A DNA stretch of 64,000 bases from Taylorella equigenitalis ATCC 35865 (GCF_000276685.1 NC_018108.1:186001-250000); one strand, 5' to 3'; counted from the first letter of the stretch, positions 1 to 10,852 are shown. Numbers and translations: made by a program. Notes: a model not told the origin generated them from the letters alone.

Positions 1-115
1 CTATCAAACTGAACATCTTATTAAGCTCAACTTTAAGTTGATTTTGAGCCTCAGAATCAAGATCTAGGCGAGCCAATCTGGCAATGCGAGTAATATCAGA
101 AGATTCGATAGACAT
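1..115 (-). CDS. gatC: GatC, Asp/Glu-tRNA amidotransferase subunit C (partial)
   Basis: N-terminal 38 residues of the small subunit of the GatCAB amidotransferase, which converts misacylated Glu-tRNA(Gln) or Asp-tRNA(Asn) to the amidated form. The reading starts at the ATG complementary to 113-115 and gives MSIESSDITRIARLARLD, the usual GatC opening with its conserved I.r.A.LARL segment. The gene runs off the left edge of the window. It is divergent from mreB, as in Bordetella-type genomes, where gatCAB sits beside the mre operon. The 84 bp between the two starts must hold both promoters; no clear -35/-10 pair was resolved there. Confidence 0.88.
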   Translation of the reverse strand, partial: MSIESSDITRIARLARLDLDSEAQNQLKVELNKMFSLI

Positions 116-169
116 ATCAGAAAATTAATAATCAATAATGGTAAAATCCTAAAATTGAACTAATTATAA

Positions 170-1240
<1,071 letters not shown>

Positions 1241-1265
1241 TATTTGTATATGAATTGGGGTCGGC

Positions 1266-2132
1266 ATGGCACAAGAGAAATCTTGGCGTTTATTTAAGGA
1301 CGGAAATCTTTCTAGTTCTACAGTTCTCTTAATGATCATTTTCTGCGTGTCAGTCATGATTATTGACTCTAGGACGAAGTGGCTTACGCCTGTTCGTCAT
1401 ACGCTTTCTGCCGTCATTGACCCAACATACCGAATTGCCATCTGGCCTAAAAACTTAGTTGATAAAATCTATCGTTGGTTTAATGCAGTAGACGTTGCAC
1501 AATCTAGTGTTCAAGAGTCTCAGAATAAATCTATAGAACTTGCTCAGGTAGAAACGCAGGCTATTCAGCTTTCAGCGGAAAACTCCCAGCTTAGAAGGCT
1601 TTTAGAACTTAAAGAAAACGTCCCTGTAAAATCGCTTGCAGTTGAAATTCTCTATATTCCTAATAATCCAGTTCGCGGAAATATTGTTCTTAATAAGGGT
1701 GAAAGAGAGGGCATAAAGCCCGGCATGCCTGTCATAGGTGAGGGAGGTTTAGTTGGCCAAATTCAACGTGTATCGTATAAAACATCTGAGACACTTTTAA
1801 TTACGGATGAATCAATTCAAATACCTGCAATTCTTGTTAGAAATGGTCTAAGAGTCGTTGTTTACGGAGCAGGAGTTGGTAATCCACTTGAATTACGTTA
1901 TCTATCACCAGGTGCAGATGTACAAGTTGGCGATGAGATCGTAACCTCTGGTATAGGCGATATTTATCCTTCAGGCTTAGCTATCGGAAAAGTCGGTCGC
2001 ATAGATCAAAGCTCAGCCCAAGGATTTGTCATTGGATTGGTAGATCCTCAAGCTAAACCAAACAGAAATAAACATTTCCTAGTGCTTAAAACAGAAGGCA
2101 CTATAGATAAAGATGAGGGCGATGATGAATAG
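1266..2132 (+). CDS. mreC: Rod-shape-determining protein MreC
   Basis: Bitopic inner-membrane protein that links MreB filaments to the periplasmic PBP2/RodA synthase. It has a short cytoplasmic N-terminus, one membrane segment near residues 17-32 (TVLLMIIFCVSVMII), a heptad-rich stretch near 75-120 likely to be the coiled coil, then the beta-rich MreC core with NPVRGNIVLNKGEREGIKPG near residues 135-155. An acidic tail (EGDDE) ends the protein. It follows mreB by 25 bp. Its stop overlaps the start of mreD, which supports translational coupling. Length of 288 residues is normal. Confidence 0.95.
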   Translation: MAQEKSWRLFKDGNLSSSTVLLMIIFCVSVMIIDSRTKWLTPVRHTLSAVIDPTYRIAIWPKNLVDKIYRWFNAVDVAQSSVQESQNKSIELAQVETQAIQLSAENSQLRRLLELKENVPVKSLAVEILYIPNNPVRGNIVLNKGEREGIKPGMPVIGEGGLVGQIQRVSYKTSETLLITDESIQIPAILVRNGLRVVVYGAGVGNPLELRYLSPGADVQVGDEIVTSGIGDIYPSGLAIGKVGRIDQSSAQGFVIGLVDPQAKPNRNKHFLVLKTEGTIDKDEGDDE

Positions 2133-2649
2133 CCCTAAAAATAAAATACATCCTATCGGAGATAATTTAGATACTTTCCGCCCTTCGTTTTTATTTGTGT
2201 GGGGCAGTTTGTTTTTTGCATGGTTGTTTTCATTATTGCCATGGCGTACATGGGAGGGCTCTCCAGATCTACTTATATTAGTGATAGCTTACTGGTTTGC
2301 TCATAATGTTCCTGGTATGGGCTTTGTGGTTGCGATAATTGTTGGTTTACTTATGGATGTTTTTGACACCACGCTTTTAGGATCGCATTCCCTTAACTAT
2401 ATATTGGTATTGGCTGGGATTGCACTTATGCGTCAGCGGACCATGCAATACTCTGTATTAGTGCAGTTTATAGTAGTGTTGCCTATTTTTATATTTGCTT
2501 CATTGCCATCACACCTATTTGAATCCTGGTTGCATGGGTACTGGGGTGGTTGGTCATGGTTGATTTCAGGGCTTATTACTTCAGCCTTATGGATTGTCGT
2601 CGATATCATATTTAAGTTCTTCGGAACTGTTCATTACGAGCAGGGATGA
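2125..2649 (+). CDS. mreD: Rod-shape-determining membrane protein MreD
   Basis: Small polytopic inner-membrane subunit of the elongasome. Five to six hydrophobic segments fill most of its roughly 174 residues, and LLPWRTWEGSPDLLILVIAY is the conserved MreD region. Three in-frame ATGs (2113, 2122, 2125) are possible. The one at 2125 is preferred because the purine-rich GATGAGGG at 2111-2118 sits about six bases upstream and the start then overlaps the mreC stop by eight bases, a normal coupling arrangement. It lies between mreC and mrdA. Confidence 0.88.
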   Translation: MNSPKNKIHPIGDNLDTFRPSFLFVWGSLFFAWLFSLLPWRTWEGSPDLLILVIAYWFAHNVPGMGFVVAIIVGLLMDVFDTTLLGSHSLNYILVLAGIALMRQRTMQYSVLVQFIVVLPIFIFASLPSHLFESWLHGYWGGWSWLISGLITSALWIVVDIIFKFFGTVHYEQG

Positions 2650-2650
2650 T

Positions 2651-4711
2651 ATGCTTGCGTTCGGTCAAAAAAAAGGGTTAAATCGCAAAAAACTGCTTGT
2701 GCGTGTTTTTGTGGCAATGCTTTTTGTACTTGGCTGCTTTTCTTTGCTCGTATATCGCCTTTATTTCCTGCAGGTTGAGAGATATCAAGGATTTTCAGAA
2801 AGAGCAGAACGCAACCGCATCACACTTTTGCCTATACCTCCAAAACGCGGAGACGTGGTCGATAGAAATGGAGAGGTCCTTGCGAGAAGTTATAGAGATT
2901 ACACAATTGAATTAGTACCTCAAGAAATTCAAAATATTGATGAGGTTATAGATGAACTAAAAACAATAATCGATATTACACCTCTTGATATTAAGAGGTT
3001 TAAGCAAAGGGTCGCAGGATCGAGTCGCTATTCATCTATCCCTTTACGCAGAAATATTACCGACAAAGAAGCTGCACTTTTTGCTGCGAACTCTTATAGA
3101 TTTCCAAAAGTAAGTGTTAAGGCCAGGTGGGTGCGAGAGTATCCTCAAGGTATATCTGCTGCTCACCTAATCGGTTATGTGGGTCGCATCTCTCAAAAAG
3201 ATCAGGAAAAACTGGAAGAAAAGGGGTTAGAGGGTAATTACCGAGGCTCTGATTTAATTGGAAAAAAGGGTATCGAGCTTAGTTATGAGACTCAGCTTCA
3301 CGGAAAAACTGGGTGGCAGGAAGTTGAAGTTTCTGCCTCTGGTAGACCTGTCCGTGTTCTTAGAAGTACGGATCCTGAACCTGGTTATAACCTAAGACTA
3401 TCAATCGATTTGGGATTGCAAAAACTTGCAGAGGGGTTGTTTGTTAAAAATGGTGTTGCTGAAAGAGGTGCTTTAGTTGCCATCGACCCGAGGACAGGTC
3501 AGGTACTTGCTTATGTCTCATCACCATCATATGACCCAAATTTATTTGTGGACGGCATCGATGTCGATGACTGGAGAAGGCTTTCAGATGATGAGAATTC
3601 TCCTCTTTTAAATAGACCCATATCAGGGACATTTCCAATAGGATCTACTTATAAGCCTTTTGTTGGATTGGCAGCTATGGAGTTAGGGGTTAGAGGTCCT
3701 GAAAAACGAGTTTATGACCCAGGCTATTTTGAGTATGGAAAGCAGAAATTTAGAAATGCAGGTGGTGCGGTCTACGGAAGCATTGATATGCACAAGGCCA
3801 TTGTTGTTTCATCGGATACATTCTTTTTTAGTTTGGGACCTGAGTTGGGTGTGGATCGTTTGCATGATTTTTCAATACAGTTTGGATTTGGAAAACAGAC
3901 AGGAATTGACCTTGTAGGGGAAAAGAGAGGGATATTGCCATCCAAAGCATGGAAGTCCAAGGCATTCAAAGATCCAAAGAAAAAGTCATGGCTTGTGGGT
4001 GAAACAATCTCCGTAGCTGTGGGGCAGGGGTACAACTCATTTACGATTATGCAGCTTGCTCAAGCGACATCCGTATTAGCGGCTAATGGTGTCTACATGC
4101 GACCGCATTTAGTTAATCTGTTAGAAAATCCATTGGATGGTTCGGTTACGCCCGTCGTAAAGGAACCCGAGTACATAATCCCACTTAAGCAAAAGCATCT
4201 GGATGTAATTAAAAGGGCAATGGTACAGGTTACGAGATCGGGTACCGCAAGAAAAATATTTGCAGGTGCAAATTATGCATCTGCAGGTAAGACAGGTACA
4301 GCTCAAGTTTTTAATCTTCGTGGGTCTCGATACAATGCAAGACATTTAAAAAAACGTCTTCACGATCATGCACTTTATATAGGTTACGCACCCGCAGAAA
4401 ATCCTAAAATTGCACTCGCTTTGATAGTTGAAAATGGAGGGTGGGGCTCTGCTGTGGCGGCACCTATTGCCAAACAGGTATTTGATTACTGGCTTACTCC
4501 CGAACGTCAAAAGGAATACGAAGAGTCGCTTCATCCAAAGGTTATCGTAACAGCAGGACCAAATGCTGAGGATAATATTGAATCCGAAAGCGAGTCCTCT
4601 CCAGATACGGTAGTCCCTGAAAAGCCAATTTCAAATCCTGAAGATGAATCGCAGGAGACTCGCCCTGAAATTCTAAGAGAAATTAACGCAAGCAGGTATC
4701 CCGATGAATAA
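2651..4711 (+). CDS. mrdA: Penicillin-binding protein 2 (peptidoglycan DD-transpeptidase)
   Basis: Monofunctional class B PBP that cross-links lateral-wall peptidoglycan together with RodA. After an N-terminal membrane anchor (residues about 18-36) comes the PBP dimerisation domain, then the transpeptidase domain with catalytic SxxK motif (GSTYKPF, Ser near 332), second motif SSD near 385 and KTGTA near 546. The acidic, serine- and proline-rich C-terminal 60 residues look disordered. An upstream in-frame start at 2594 would overlap mreD by 56 bases. The ATG at 2651, two bases after the mreD stop and preceded by GCAGGG, is much more likely. Its stop overlaps rodA. Confidence 0.95.
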   Translation: MLAFGQKKGLNRKKLLVRVFVAMLFVLGCFSLLVYRLYFLQVERYQGFSERAERNRITLLPIPPKRGDVVDRNGEVLARSYRDYTIELVPQEIQNIDEVIDELKTIIDITPLDIKRFKQRVAGSSRYSSIPLRRNITDKEAALFAANSYRFPKVSVKARWVREYPQGISAAHLIGYVGRISQKDQEKLEEKGLEGNYRGSDLIGKKGIELSYETQLHGKTGWQEVEVSASGRPVRVLRSTDPEPGYNLRLSIDLGLQKLAEGLFVKNGVAERGALVAIDPRTGQVLAYVSSPSYDPNLFVDGIDVDDWRRLSDDENSPLLNRPISGTFPIGSTYKPFVGLAAMELGVRGPEKRVYDPGYFEYGKQKFRNAGGAVYGSIDMHKAIVVSSDTFFFSLGPELGVDRLHDFSIQFGFGKQTGIDLVGEKRGILPSKAWKSKAFKDPKKKSWLVGETISVAVGQGYNSFTIMQLAQATSVLAANGVYMRPHLVNLLENPLDGSVTPVVKEPEYIIPLKQKHLDVIKRAMVQVTRSGTARKIFAGANYASAGKTGTAQVFNLRGSRYNARHLKKRLHDHALYIGYAPAENPKIALALIVENGGWGSAVAAPIAKQVFDYWLTPERQKEYEESLHPKVIVTAGPNAEDNIESESESSPDTVVPEKPISNPEDESQETRPEILREINASRYPDE

Positions 4712-5870
4712 GTATGTAAATAACTTTGCCAACCTGATTGCGAATTTAATTTATCGCTCTATCAAATCAATTGATTGGCCACTAATGATTATTCTTGTTC
4801 TTTTTGCGGTGGTCGGTCTTTTTGTTATGCATTCAGCAGTTGGAGGGGCTGAGGGTCGGTTTATCGCTCAAAGTAAGAATTTTGTTATTTCTCTTATCGT
4901 AATGTGGTTTGTGTCGTTATGGACACCGCCAACCATAATGAAATTCGTGATTCCTATTTACGTTATCGGATGCTTGCTACTTTTAGGTGTTTTGTTAGTT
5001 GGAGAAACCAGCAAGGGGGCAACGCGCTGGCTTAACATCGGTGTGGCTAGGATTCAGCCTTCCGAAATTATGAAAATTGCTGTTCCTTTGATGTTGGCTT
5101 GGTACTTTGATAAACGCAAAAATGATCTAAATATAGTCGATTATTTTATCGCTGGTGTACTGCTTTTAATTCCTTTTCTTTTGATTATTAAGCAACCAGA
5201 TTTAGGAACCGCATTATTGGTTTTTGCATCTGGATTTTTCGTTATTTATTTTGCAGGTCTGTCATTTAAATTAATCATTCCAATTGCCTTAATTTTGGCT
5301 GTTGGTATTGGGTTAATAATTTATTATGAGGATACCTTGTGTCGTCCAGATTTTGATTGGGTTATCCTTCATGACTACCAAAAAACCCGTGTGTGTACAT
5401 TGCTCGATCCCATGTCCGATTCACTTGGAAAAGGCTTTCATACGATTCAAGGGATGATTGCAATAGGTTCTGGAGGTCTTTACGGTAAGGGGTATATGAA
5501 GGGCACTCAAACACATTTAGACTTTATACCAGAGCAGTCGACAGATTTTATTTTTGCGGTATACGCAGAAGAATTTGGACTTTTTGGTAGCGTATTTTTG
5601 CTCGTAATGTACACATTGCTAATAGCAAGATGCTTCATGATTACACTAAATGCTCAAACACATTTCAGTACTTTATTGGCTGGTTCATTGACCATGATTT
5701 TGTTCTTTTATGTGTTTGTAAATATGGGCATGGTTATGGGCATACTGCCGATTGTTGGTGTGCCCCTACCATTTATGAGTTACGGTGGGACTGCCCTTAT
5801 GACTCTGGGGATTGCGATGGGGTTGATGATGAGTATCTCAAAATACACCCCACCTGCTCAGAACAATTAG
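4704..5870 (+). CDS. rodA: SEDS peptidoglycan polymerase RodA
   Basis: Polytopic glycosyltransferase that polymerises lipid II for side-wall synthesis, paired with PBP2 encoded just upstream (eight-base overlap). About ten membrane segments are visible. Family signatures are GATRWLNIG near residue 108, QPSE in the same loop, KQPDLGTALL near 162, and GGLYGKGYMKGTQTHLDFIP followed by EQSTDFIFAV near 258-288. The C-terminal LPFMSYGGTALM segment is the conserved SEDS end. Length 388 residues is typical. The gene ends four bases into the convergent ftsX. Confidence 0.96.
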   Translation: MNKYVNNFANLIANLIYRSIKSIDWPLMIILVLFAVVGLFVMHSAVGGAEGRFIAQSKNFVISLIVMWFVSLWTPPTIMKFVIPIYVIGCLLLLGVLLVGETSKGATRWLNIGVARIQPSEIMKIAVPLMLAWYFDKRKNDLNIVDYFIAGVLLLIPFLLIIKQPDLGTALLVFASGFFVIYFAGLSFKLIIPIALILAVGIGLIIYYEDTLCRPDFDWVILHDYQKTRVCTLLDPMSDSLGKGFHTIQGMIAIGSGGLYGKGYMKGTQTHLDFIPEQSTDFIFAVYAEEFGLFGSVFLLVMYTLLIARCFMITLNAQTHFSTLLAGSLTMILFFYVFVNMGMVMGILPIVGVPLPFMSYGGTALMTLGIAMGLMMSISKYTPPAQNN

Positions 5871-6772
5871 AATTTCGTGGTACGTGTCACAGACCAAGCT
5901 GCTGACAGTGAAGCCACAAACATAACAACCAAAATACTAATCACTAGATAAAACACATTAGGTAGTTCAAGTGAATATGCTAAACCGTAAGTGCTAGCAA
6001 ATTCTCCAAGAGCACCGTTTAGACTGACAAGTGCAATCTTTGCAAACACAATTGCAAGTAAACTAGCAAAAAATCCTGTAATAGCTCCGAACATCCTAAA
6101 AGGACGTCGTACAAAGCTCTCCGTAGCACCCACAAGTCGAGCTACAGCTATCTCGTCTCTTTGGACTAGGGCTTGCATTCTAATTGTGTTGAAGACTGTA
6201 GATACTACAACAATAATTACACCTAGAGCCAAAATTCCAAGTAGTGCTCTCAGAAAATTCAAAAGGCTTTGAAGTTTCTTAATCCAATCACTATCAAATT
6301 GTAAAAGGTCGACGGCATCCTCTCGATTTACAGCTTCAGCAATGCTTTTGGCTTGTTCACTTGAAACCGAATCTTTTAAGGTAACAATAATACTATGTGG
6401 CAATGGATTTTGATCCAAAGTTTTTAATGAATCAGCCCACTCAGGTTCTTGCCTTAATGAAGAATATGCCTCCTCTTTAGAAACTACTTCTGTACTTGCT
6501 ATGGAATCTGCATATTGATTTTTAAGTTTCTGATCAAAAGCTTTAGTATCCTCAAGACTTATAGAATCCTTCATAAATACAGTAATCACTGGATTGACTG
6601 AAACCCTTTTAGTAGCTGGCTCCAAAGTGGTTACTATGGAGCTTAAAACTATAGGAATTGAGAGCACAAATGCGATAACAATTATATTTAAGATGCTCGA
6701 AGCAGGCATCTGTGCAAGCCTGCGAAATGCAGTATTTAGGGCATAACCGTAATGTCTTATCCAGGACTTCAT
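5867..6772 (-). CDS. ftsX: Cell-division ABC transporter permease FtsX
   Basis: Inner-membrane partner of FtsE. FtsEX signals through its periplasmic loop to activate cell-wall amidases at the septum. The protein has a cytoplasmic N-terminus, a first membrane segment near 28-48, a periplasmic domain of about 120 residues, then three C-terminal membrane segments with ARLVGATESFVRRPF, the conserved FtsX coupling region. Length 301 is normal. It overlaps the end of ftsE by four bases (ATGA), so the two are co-translated. The pair runs convergently into rodA. The C-terminus (SVTRTTKF) is complete. Confidence 0.92.
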   Translation of the reverse strand: MKSWIRHYGYALNTAFRRLAQMPASSILNIIVIAFVLSIPIVLSSIVTTLEPATKRVSVNPVITVFMKDSISLEDTKAFDQKLKNQYADSIASTEVVSKEEAYSSLRQEPEWADSLKTLDQNPLPHSIIVTLKDSVSSEQAKSIAEAVNREDAVDLLQFDSDWIKKLQSLLNFLRALLGILALGVIIVVVSTVFNTIRMQALVQRDEIAVARLVGATESFVRRPFRMFGAITGFFASLLAIVFAKIALVSLNGALGEFASTYGLAYSLELPNVFYLVISILVVMFVASLSAAWSVTRTTKF

Positions 6773-7437
6773 GAACGCCCTCCTAAGTCAGTAAACCTAC
6801 CAGGTTCAATTATGAAAGTGCGATTAGCATAATTGCTTAAAAGATCAGTATCGTGTGAGGATATCAAGGTAGTAACACCTACACGATTAAAGTCCTGAAA
6901 TACATCTAAGATTTTACGTGCTGTGTTTTTGTCCAGATTAGCAGTTGGTTCGTCAGCTATAAGCACCTTAGGGCGATTTACAATCGCCCTTGCAATGGCT
7001 AGCCTTTGCTGCTCACCACCAGATAATTCAATAGGGTTTACTTTTTCTTTGTTTCCTAATCCAACTTTTTCTAAGGCTGCTCTAGCTCTAGCACCAGCCT
7101 TTTCGCGACTTACGCCCATAACCGCAAGAGGCAACATAACATTTTCAAATGCATTTCGGTCATATAAAAGATGAGTGTCTTGCAGGATTATTCCGATAGC
7201 ACGTCTAACATATGGCTGACCCCTAGAATTTAGTTCACTAAATTTTTGGTCGTTTACAGTTATAGTTCCTCGAGATGGTGATTCCAATCCAGCAATTAAT
7301 TTAAGAAGTGTCGATTTGCCTGCTCCAGAAGGACCAGATATAAAAACAAATTCTCCATCCTCAATCTGAAAATTAATATCAGCAAGAATATTGGGGTTTT
7401 TTCCGTAGAACTTAAAGACGTGCTGAAACGTAATCAT
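6769..7437 (-). CDS. ftsE: Cell-division ABC ATPase FtsE
   Basis: Cytoplasmic ATPase of the FtsEX complex. Walker A GPSGAGKS lies near residues 35-42, the Q-loop at IILQDTHLLYDRNAFENV, the ABC signature LSGGEQQR near 138, Walker B VLIADEPTANLD near 157 and the H-loop SSHD near 195. At 222 residues it is a bare nucleotide-binding domain, as expected for FtsE. It starts 78 bp from the divergent amino-acid transporter start, so the intervening AT-rich stretch (7438-7515) must contain the ftsE promoter. Confidence 0.94.
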   Translation of the reverse strand: MITFQHVFKFYGKNPNILADINFQIEDGEFVFISGPSGAGKSTLLKLIAGLESPSRGTITVNDQKFSELNSRGQPYVRRAIGIILQDTHLLYDRNAFENVMLPLAVMGVSREKAGARARAALEKVGLGNKEKVNPIELSGGEQQRLAIARAIVNRPKVLIADEPTANLDKNTARKILDVFQDFNRVGVTTLISSHDTDLLSNYANRTFIIEPGRFTDLGGRS

Positions 7438-7515
7438 AATTTTTTTAGGGAATATACAAATAGAATTTAGTATACATTTAATGGTATATTGCTTTTTTTA
7501 AAAGTAATTAAATGT

Positions 7516-8673
7516 ATGAGAAAATTTCGCTTCTCGTGGGATGATGAGCGGTTTAGAGCTATTGTTTATCAGATTCTAGTACTGGCTTTGGTTGTTGCTG
7601 GTATTTGGTTTTTGATTAGCAATTTACTGGATAACTTACATTCAAGAAATATTCAGACTGGTTTTGCTTTCATAGATAAGGAAGCTGGCTTTGCCATAAG
7701 TGAAAGTCTCATTGAATACAAACTTACTGACACCTATCTAAGGGCTCTTGCTGTCGGTTTTCTGAACACGTTGTTTGTATCGTTTTTAGGTATTATCGGT
7801 TGCACTATTTTGGGTACGTTAGTGGGTATTGGACGGCTTTCACATAACTGGCTAGTAAGTAAGCTTTCATTAGTCTATGTAGAAGTCATGAGAAATATTC
7901 CTCTTCTAATTCATTTGTTTTTCTGGTATTCGTTACTTACAGAAATATTGCCAGGTCCTAGACAAGCTTTAAATCCTGTTGAGGGTGTGTATCTTTCGAA
8001 TCGTGGGATTATGTTCCCTAAATTGGAGGGGGACGGTGTTATTTATATTTGGATTGCACTTGTGGCAGCTTTAGTACTTTCAATTTTAAATAGCTATAGA
8101 TGTAAGCTTAAACATGCTAAATCAGGAAAGTGTAGCCCAGTATTCTGGACTAATACATTAATGATTATTGGTTTACCGATTTTAGTTGGATTGATTTTTA
8201 ATTCTCAAATTGGGTTATCTGTTCCTGAGCTTAAGGGATTTAATTTCCGTGGGGGTTCATTATTTACACCCGAAATGTCTGCTCTTTTAATTGGCCTAGT
8301 GCTTTATACGTCCGCATTTGTAGCCGAGATTGTACGTTCTGGTATCCAATCAGTAGGTAAAGGTCAGTGGGAAGCGGGCGAGTCTTTAGGTCTGTCCAAA
8401 ATGCGCACTTTACAGCTTGTAGTTATGCCTCAAGCCATAAGAGTCATGATTCCATCTATGTCTAATACATACATGAATCTTATGAAAAACAGCTCTCTTG
8501 CGGTGGCTATCGGATATCCAGATATCGTATCCATATCAAATACCATGCTTACGCAGACTGGGCAGGCTATCGAGGCTATTTTCGTAATTATGATGGCTTA
8601 CCTAACTGTAAGCTTGTGTATTGCACAATTTATGGCTTGGTTAAACCGTCGCATGGTTATCGTGGAGAGATAG
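7516..8673 (+). CDS. aapQ: Polar amino-acid ABC transporter permease, AapQ type
   Basis: First membrane subunit of an importer of the AapJQMP/BztABCD general L-amino-acid family. The HisM-type permease core is split by a long insertion between the first membrane segments (AVGFLNTLFVSFLGIIGCTI, near 85-105) and the last ones, which is how this family differs from short GltJ/K permeases. The EAA coupling loop is GQWEAGESLGLSKMRTLQLV near residue 285. A TTG at 7489 is in frame, but the ATG at 7516, giving MRKFRFSWDDERFR, is the usual family opening. One base separates it from aapM. Confidence 0.9.
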   Translation: MRKFRFSWDDERFRAIVYQILVLALVVAGIWFLISNLLDNLHSRNIQTGFAFIDKEAGFAISESLIEYKLTDTYLRALAVGFLNTLFVSFLGIIGCTILGTLVGIGRLSHNWLVSKLSLVYVEVMRNIPLLIHLFFWYSLLTEILPGPRQALNPVEGVYLSNRGIMFPKLEGDGVIYIWIALVAALVLSILNSYRCKLKHAKSGKCSPVFWTNTLMIIGLPILVGLIFNSQIGLSVPELKGFNFRGGSLFTPEMSALLIGLVLYTSAFVAEIVRSGIQSVGKGQWEAGESLGLSKMRTLQLVVMPQAIRVMIPSMSNTYMNLMKNSSLAVAIGYPDIVSISNTMLTQTGQAIEAIFVIMMAYLTVSLCIAQFMAWLNRRMVIVER

Positions 8674-8674
8674 T

Positions 8675-9745
8675 ATGTCACTTGCTATGACTTCACATTC
8701 AGGTCCTTGGTACTGGCTACGTAAAAATTTATTTGCCTCTCCCGCTCACATTATTGCGACTGTTTTGATTCTGTGGTTCTTGATTTTTTCAATACCACTT
8801 TTAGTGGATTGGCTATTTATCGATGCAAATTTCGATGCCACAAAAGCAGCCGATTGTCGTGATTCTGCAGGTGCTTGCTGGTCATTTGTCCGTCATAAAT
8901 ATCGCATGATTTTGTTTGGACTTTATCCGTACTTTGAGCAGTGGCGCCCATTTGTTGTGACTCTTCTATTAATCGCAGTGTTGATTTACAGTGCATTGCC
9001 ACGGGCTTGGAACCGATCGCTTATTTTTGTATGGCTCGTAGTTTTAACTATTTGTGGCATATTAATGTACGGTGGCGTTTTTGGGCTAAGCCATGTCGAG
9101 ACGGCACGTTGGGGCGGACTTCCAATCACCCTTATGTTGTCTATTTTTGGGATTATGTTTGCTACCCCATTAGGGATAATCCTTGCACTCGGTCGTCGTT
9201 CGCATATGCCATTGATACGTGCTCTTAGCACTTCTTATATCGAGCTTGTTCGTGGTGTCCCTTTTGTGAGCTTGCTATTTATGGCTTCCGTGATGGTCCC
9301 GCTTTTCTTTCCTGAGGGAGTTACGTTCAATAAACTTTTGCGTGCACAACTTGCCGTTATCATTTATATGTCGGCCTATATAGCAGAAGTTGTGCGCGGT
9401 GGATTGCAATCGATTCCAAAAGGGCAATATGAGGGGGCTAAATCTCTAGGTCTTTCATATTGGCAGTACATGAGATTAATCATACTTCCACAAGCACTTA
9501 CTGTTGTGATTCCTCCCCTAGTTAGTATTTTTATTTCTATTTTTAAGGATACTTCTCTAGTCGTAATTATTGGGATATATGATTTAACACTGTCAGCTAA
9601 GGTTGCATTGTCAGATCCGCAGTGGTCGGGATTGGGTCTTGAAGCCTATGTCTTCTTAGCATTTATATATTTTATTTTCTGTTTTGCGATGTCTAAATAC
9701 TCAAGATATATTGAAGCACGACTTCGTACAGGTCATCGTCATTAA
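8675..9745 (+). CDS. aapM: Polar amino-acid ABC transporter permease, AapM type
   Basis: Second permease of the importer, 356 residues. It opens with a cytoplasmic leader followed by a membrane segment (residues about 27-47), a periplasmic stretch with two cysteines ([10 protein letters not shown]), and the permease core with EAA loop [20 protein letters not shown] near 250-270. [20 protein letters not shown] is the usual family region before it. Spacing of one base after aapQ and ten bases before aapP indicates one operon. The family transports several L-amino acids; the substrate cannot be read from the sequence. Confidence 0.9.
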   Translation: MSLAMTSHSGPWYWLRKNLFASPAHIIATVLILWFLIFSIPLLVDWLFIDANFDATKAADCRDSAGACWSFVRHKYRMILFGLYPYFEQWRPFVVTLLLIAVLIYSALPRAWNRSLIFVWLVVLTICGILMYGGVFGLSHVETARWGGLPITLMLSIFGIMFATPLGIILALGRRSHMPLIRALSTSYIELVRGVPFVSLLFMASVMVPLFFPEGVTFNKLLRAQLAVIIYMSAYIAEVVRGGLQSIPKGQYEGAKSLGLSYWQYMRLIILPQALTVVIPPLVSIFISIFKDTSLVVIIGIYDLTLSAKVALSDPQWSGLGLEAYVFLAFIYFIFCFAMSKYSRYIEARLRTGHRH

Positions 9746-9755
9746 TGGAGTTTGC

Positions 9756-10496
9756 ATGTCAAAAGAACCAATTATAAAAATCAGCAATCTCAATAAATGG
9801 TATGGGGAGTTTCAAGTTCTTAATAATATAAATTTTGAAGTTGAGACGGGCGAGAGGATTGTAATATGCGGTCCTTCAGGAAGCGGTAAATCTACACTAA
9901 TTCGCTGTATCAATGCATTGGAATTTGCACAGGAAGGGGAAATCATAGTTGATGGGGTTCGTGTTGACCATAACTTAAAACACTTGCGCGAGATACGACA
10001 AAATGTAGGCATGGTTTTTCAGCAGTTTAATTTATTTCCACATCTGACTGTTCTTGAGAATCTGACATTAGGTCCGATATGGGTTTTAAAAAAATGCAAA
10101 AAAGAAGCCCGTGAAGTGGCAATGCAATATCTCGAGCGCGTAAAAATAGCAGATCAGGCAAATAAATATCCTGGTCAATTATCTGGAGGACAACAGCAAC
10201 GCGTAGCTATTGCAAGAAGCTTATGCATGGCACCTAAAATTATGCTTTTCGATGAGCCCACTTCAGCACTCGATCCCGAAATGGTGAAAGAGGTTTTAGA
10301 AGTGATGGTATCTCTTGCGGAAAATGAGGGCATGACCATGTTGGTCGTTACTCATGAGATGGGATTTGCTCAGCAAGTTGCGGATCGTGTGGTGTTTATG
10401 GATCAGGGTGCTATAGTCGAGCAGGCTAAACCTCAAGAGTTTTTCACTAATCCTAAGACCGAGCGCGGACAGGCATTCTTAAAGCAGATTTTGTAG
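9756..10496 (+). CDS. aapP: Amino-acid ABC transporter ATPase, AapP type
   Basis: Cytoplasmic ATPase energising the AapQM permeases. Walker [10 protein letters not shown] lies near residues 39-47, Q-loop [14 protein letters not shown] near 85-98, signature [15 protein letters not shown] near 146, Walker [17 protein letters not shown] near 165 and the switch histidine in VVTHEMGFA near 205. The ATG at 9756 with upstream ATGGAG is chosen over an earlier in-frame start inside aapM because the product then begins MSKEPIIKI, as relatives do. It is the last gene of the group; no periplasmic binding protein gene lies beside it. Confidence 0.94.
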   Translation: MSKEPIIKISNLNKWYGEFQVLNNINFEVETGERIVICGPSGSGKSTLIRCINALEFAQEGEIIVDGVRVDHNLKHLREIRQNVGMVFQQFNLFPHLTVLENLTLGPIWVLKKCKKEAREVAMQYLERVKIADQANKYPGQLSGGQQQRVAIARSLCMAPKIMLFDEPTSALDPEMVKEVLEVMVSLAENEGMTMLVVTHEMGFAQQVADRVVFMDQGAIVEQAKPQEFFTNPKTERGQAFLKQIL

Positions 10497-10540
10497 ATTT
10501 GTTTAGGTCTTTGTGTCTGATTTAGAGATAGAGAACCTTG

Positions 10541-10852
10541 ATGGCTAGAGAATTCGAAGAAATTTTTCAGTTAATGGGTGGATATCTCAATCAGGACATG
10601 TATCTTATTTGTAATTGCGATACTCTTGAGGAAGCTATTGATTATTATGTTAAAAACGTTGAAACTGAAGTTTTAATTGCTCTTTTAAAAGAATTAGAAA
10701 AATTTGATATTGAATTTCCGTACGATAGAGAACAACATTTTGATGAGATAATTAACCCTGAGGTCGATTACATCTCCGTTGATCATTTATTCGGTCTAAT
10801 CAGAAACTCAATCAAAAAACACTATCCTGATTTAATTGAATTTGTTAAATAA
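10541..10852 (+). CDS. CdiI_2-like contact-inhibition immunity protein (copy 1)
   Basis: A 103-residue acidic cytoplasmic protein resembling the CdiI_2 family of contact-dependent-growth-inhibition immunity proteins: a GGYLNQDMYLICNCDTLEEA opening, a central LLKELEKF helix, and a C-terminal DHLFGLIRNSIKKHYPDLIE helix. In that family the immunity protein binds and blocks the nuclease at the tip of a CdiA exoprotein. The neighbour at 10951-11386 is a broken RNase A-like toxin tip, and a second copy of this family follows it. The ATG at 10541 is preferred to the TTG one codon earlier. Family assignment is from remembered motif resemblance and context. Confidence 0.7.
   Translation: MAREFEEIFQLMGGYLNQDMYLICNCDTLEEAIDYYVKNVETEVLIALLKELEKFDIEFPYDREQHFDEIINPEVDYISVDHLFGLIRNSIKKHYPDLIEFVK
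10763..10840 (+). repeat. 78-bp near-identical block shared by the two immunity genes (copy 1)
   Basis: This 3' block of the first immunity gene matches 11611-11688 in the second at 75 of 78 positions by eye, while the rest of the two genes is much less alike. The abrupt change in similarity suggests recombination or gene conversion between cassettes, or strong protein-level constraint on the C-terminal helix. Confidence 0.85.
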
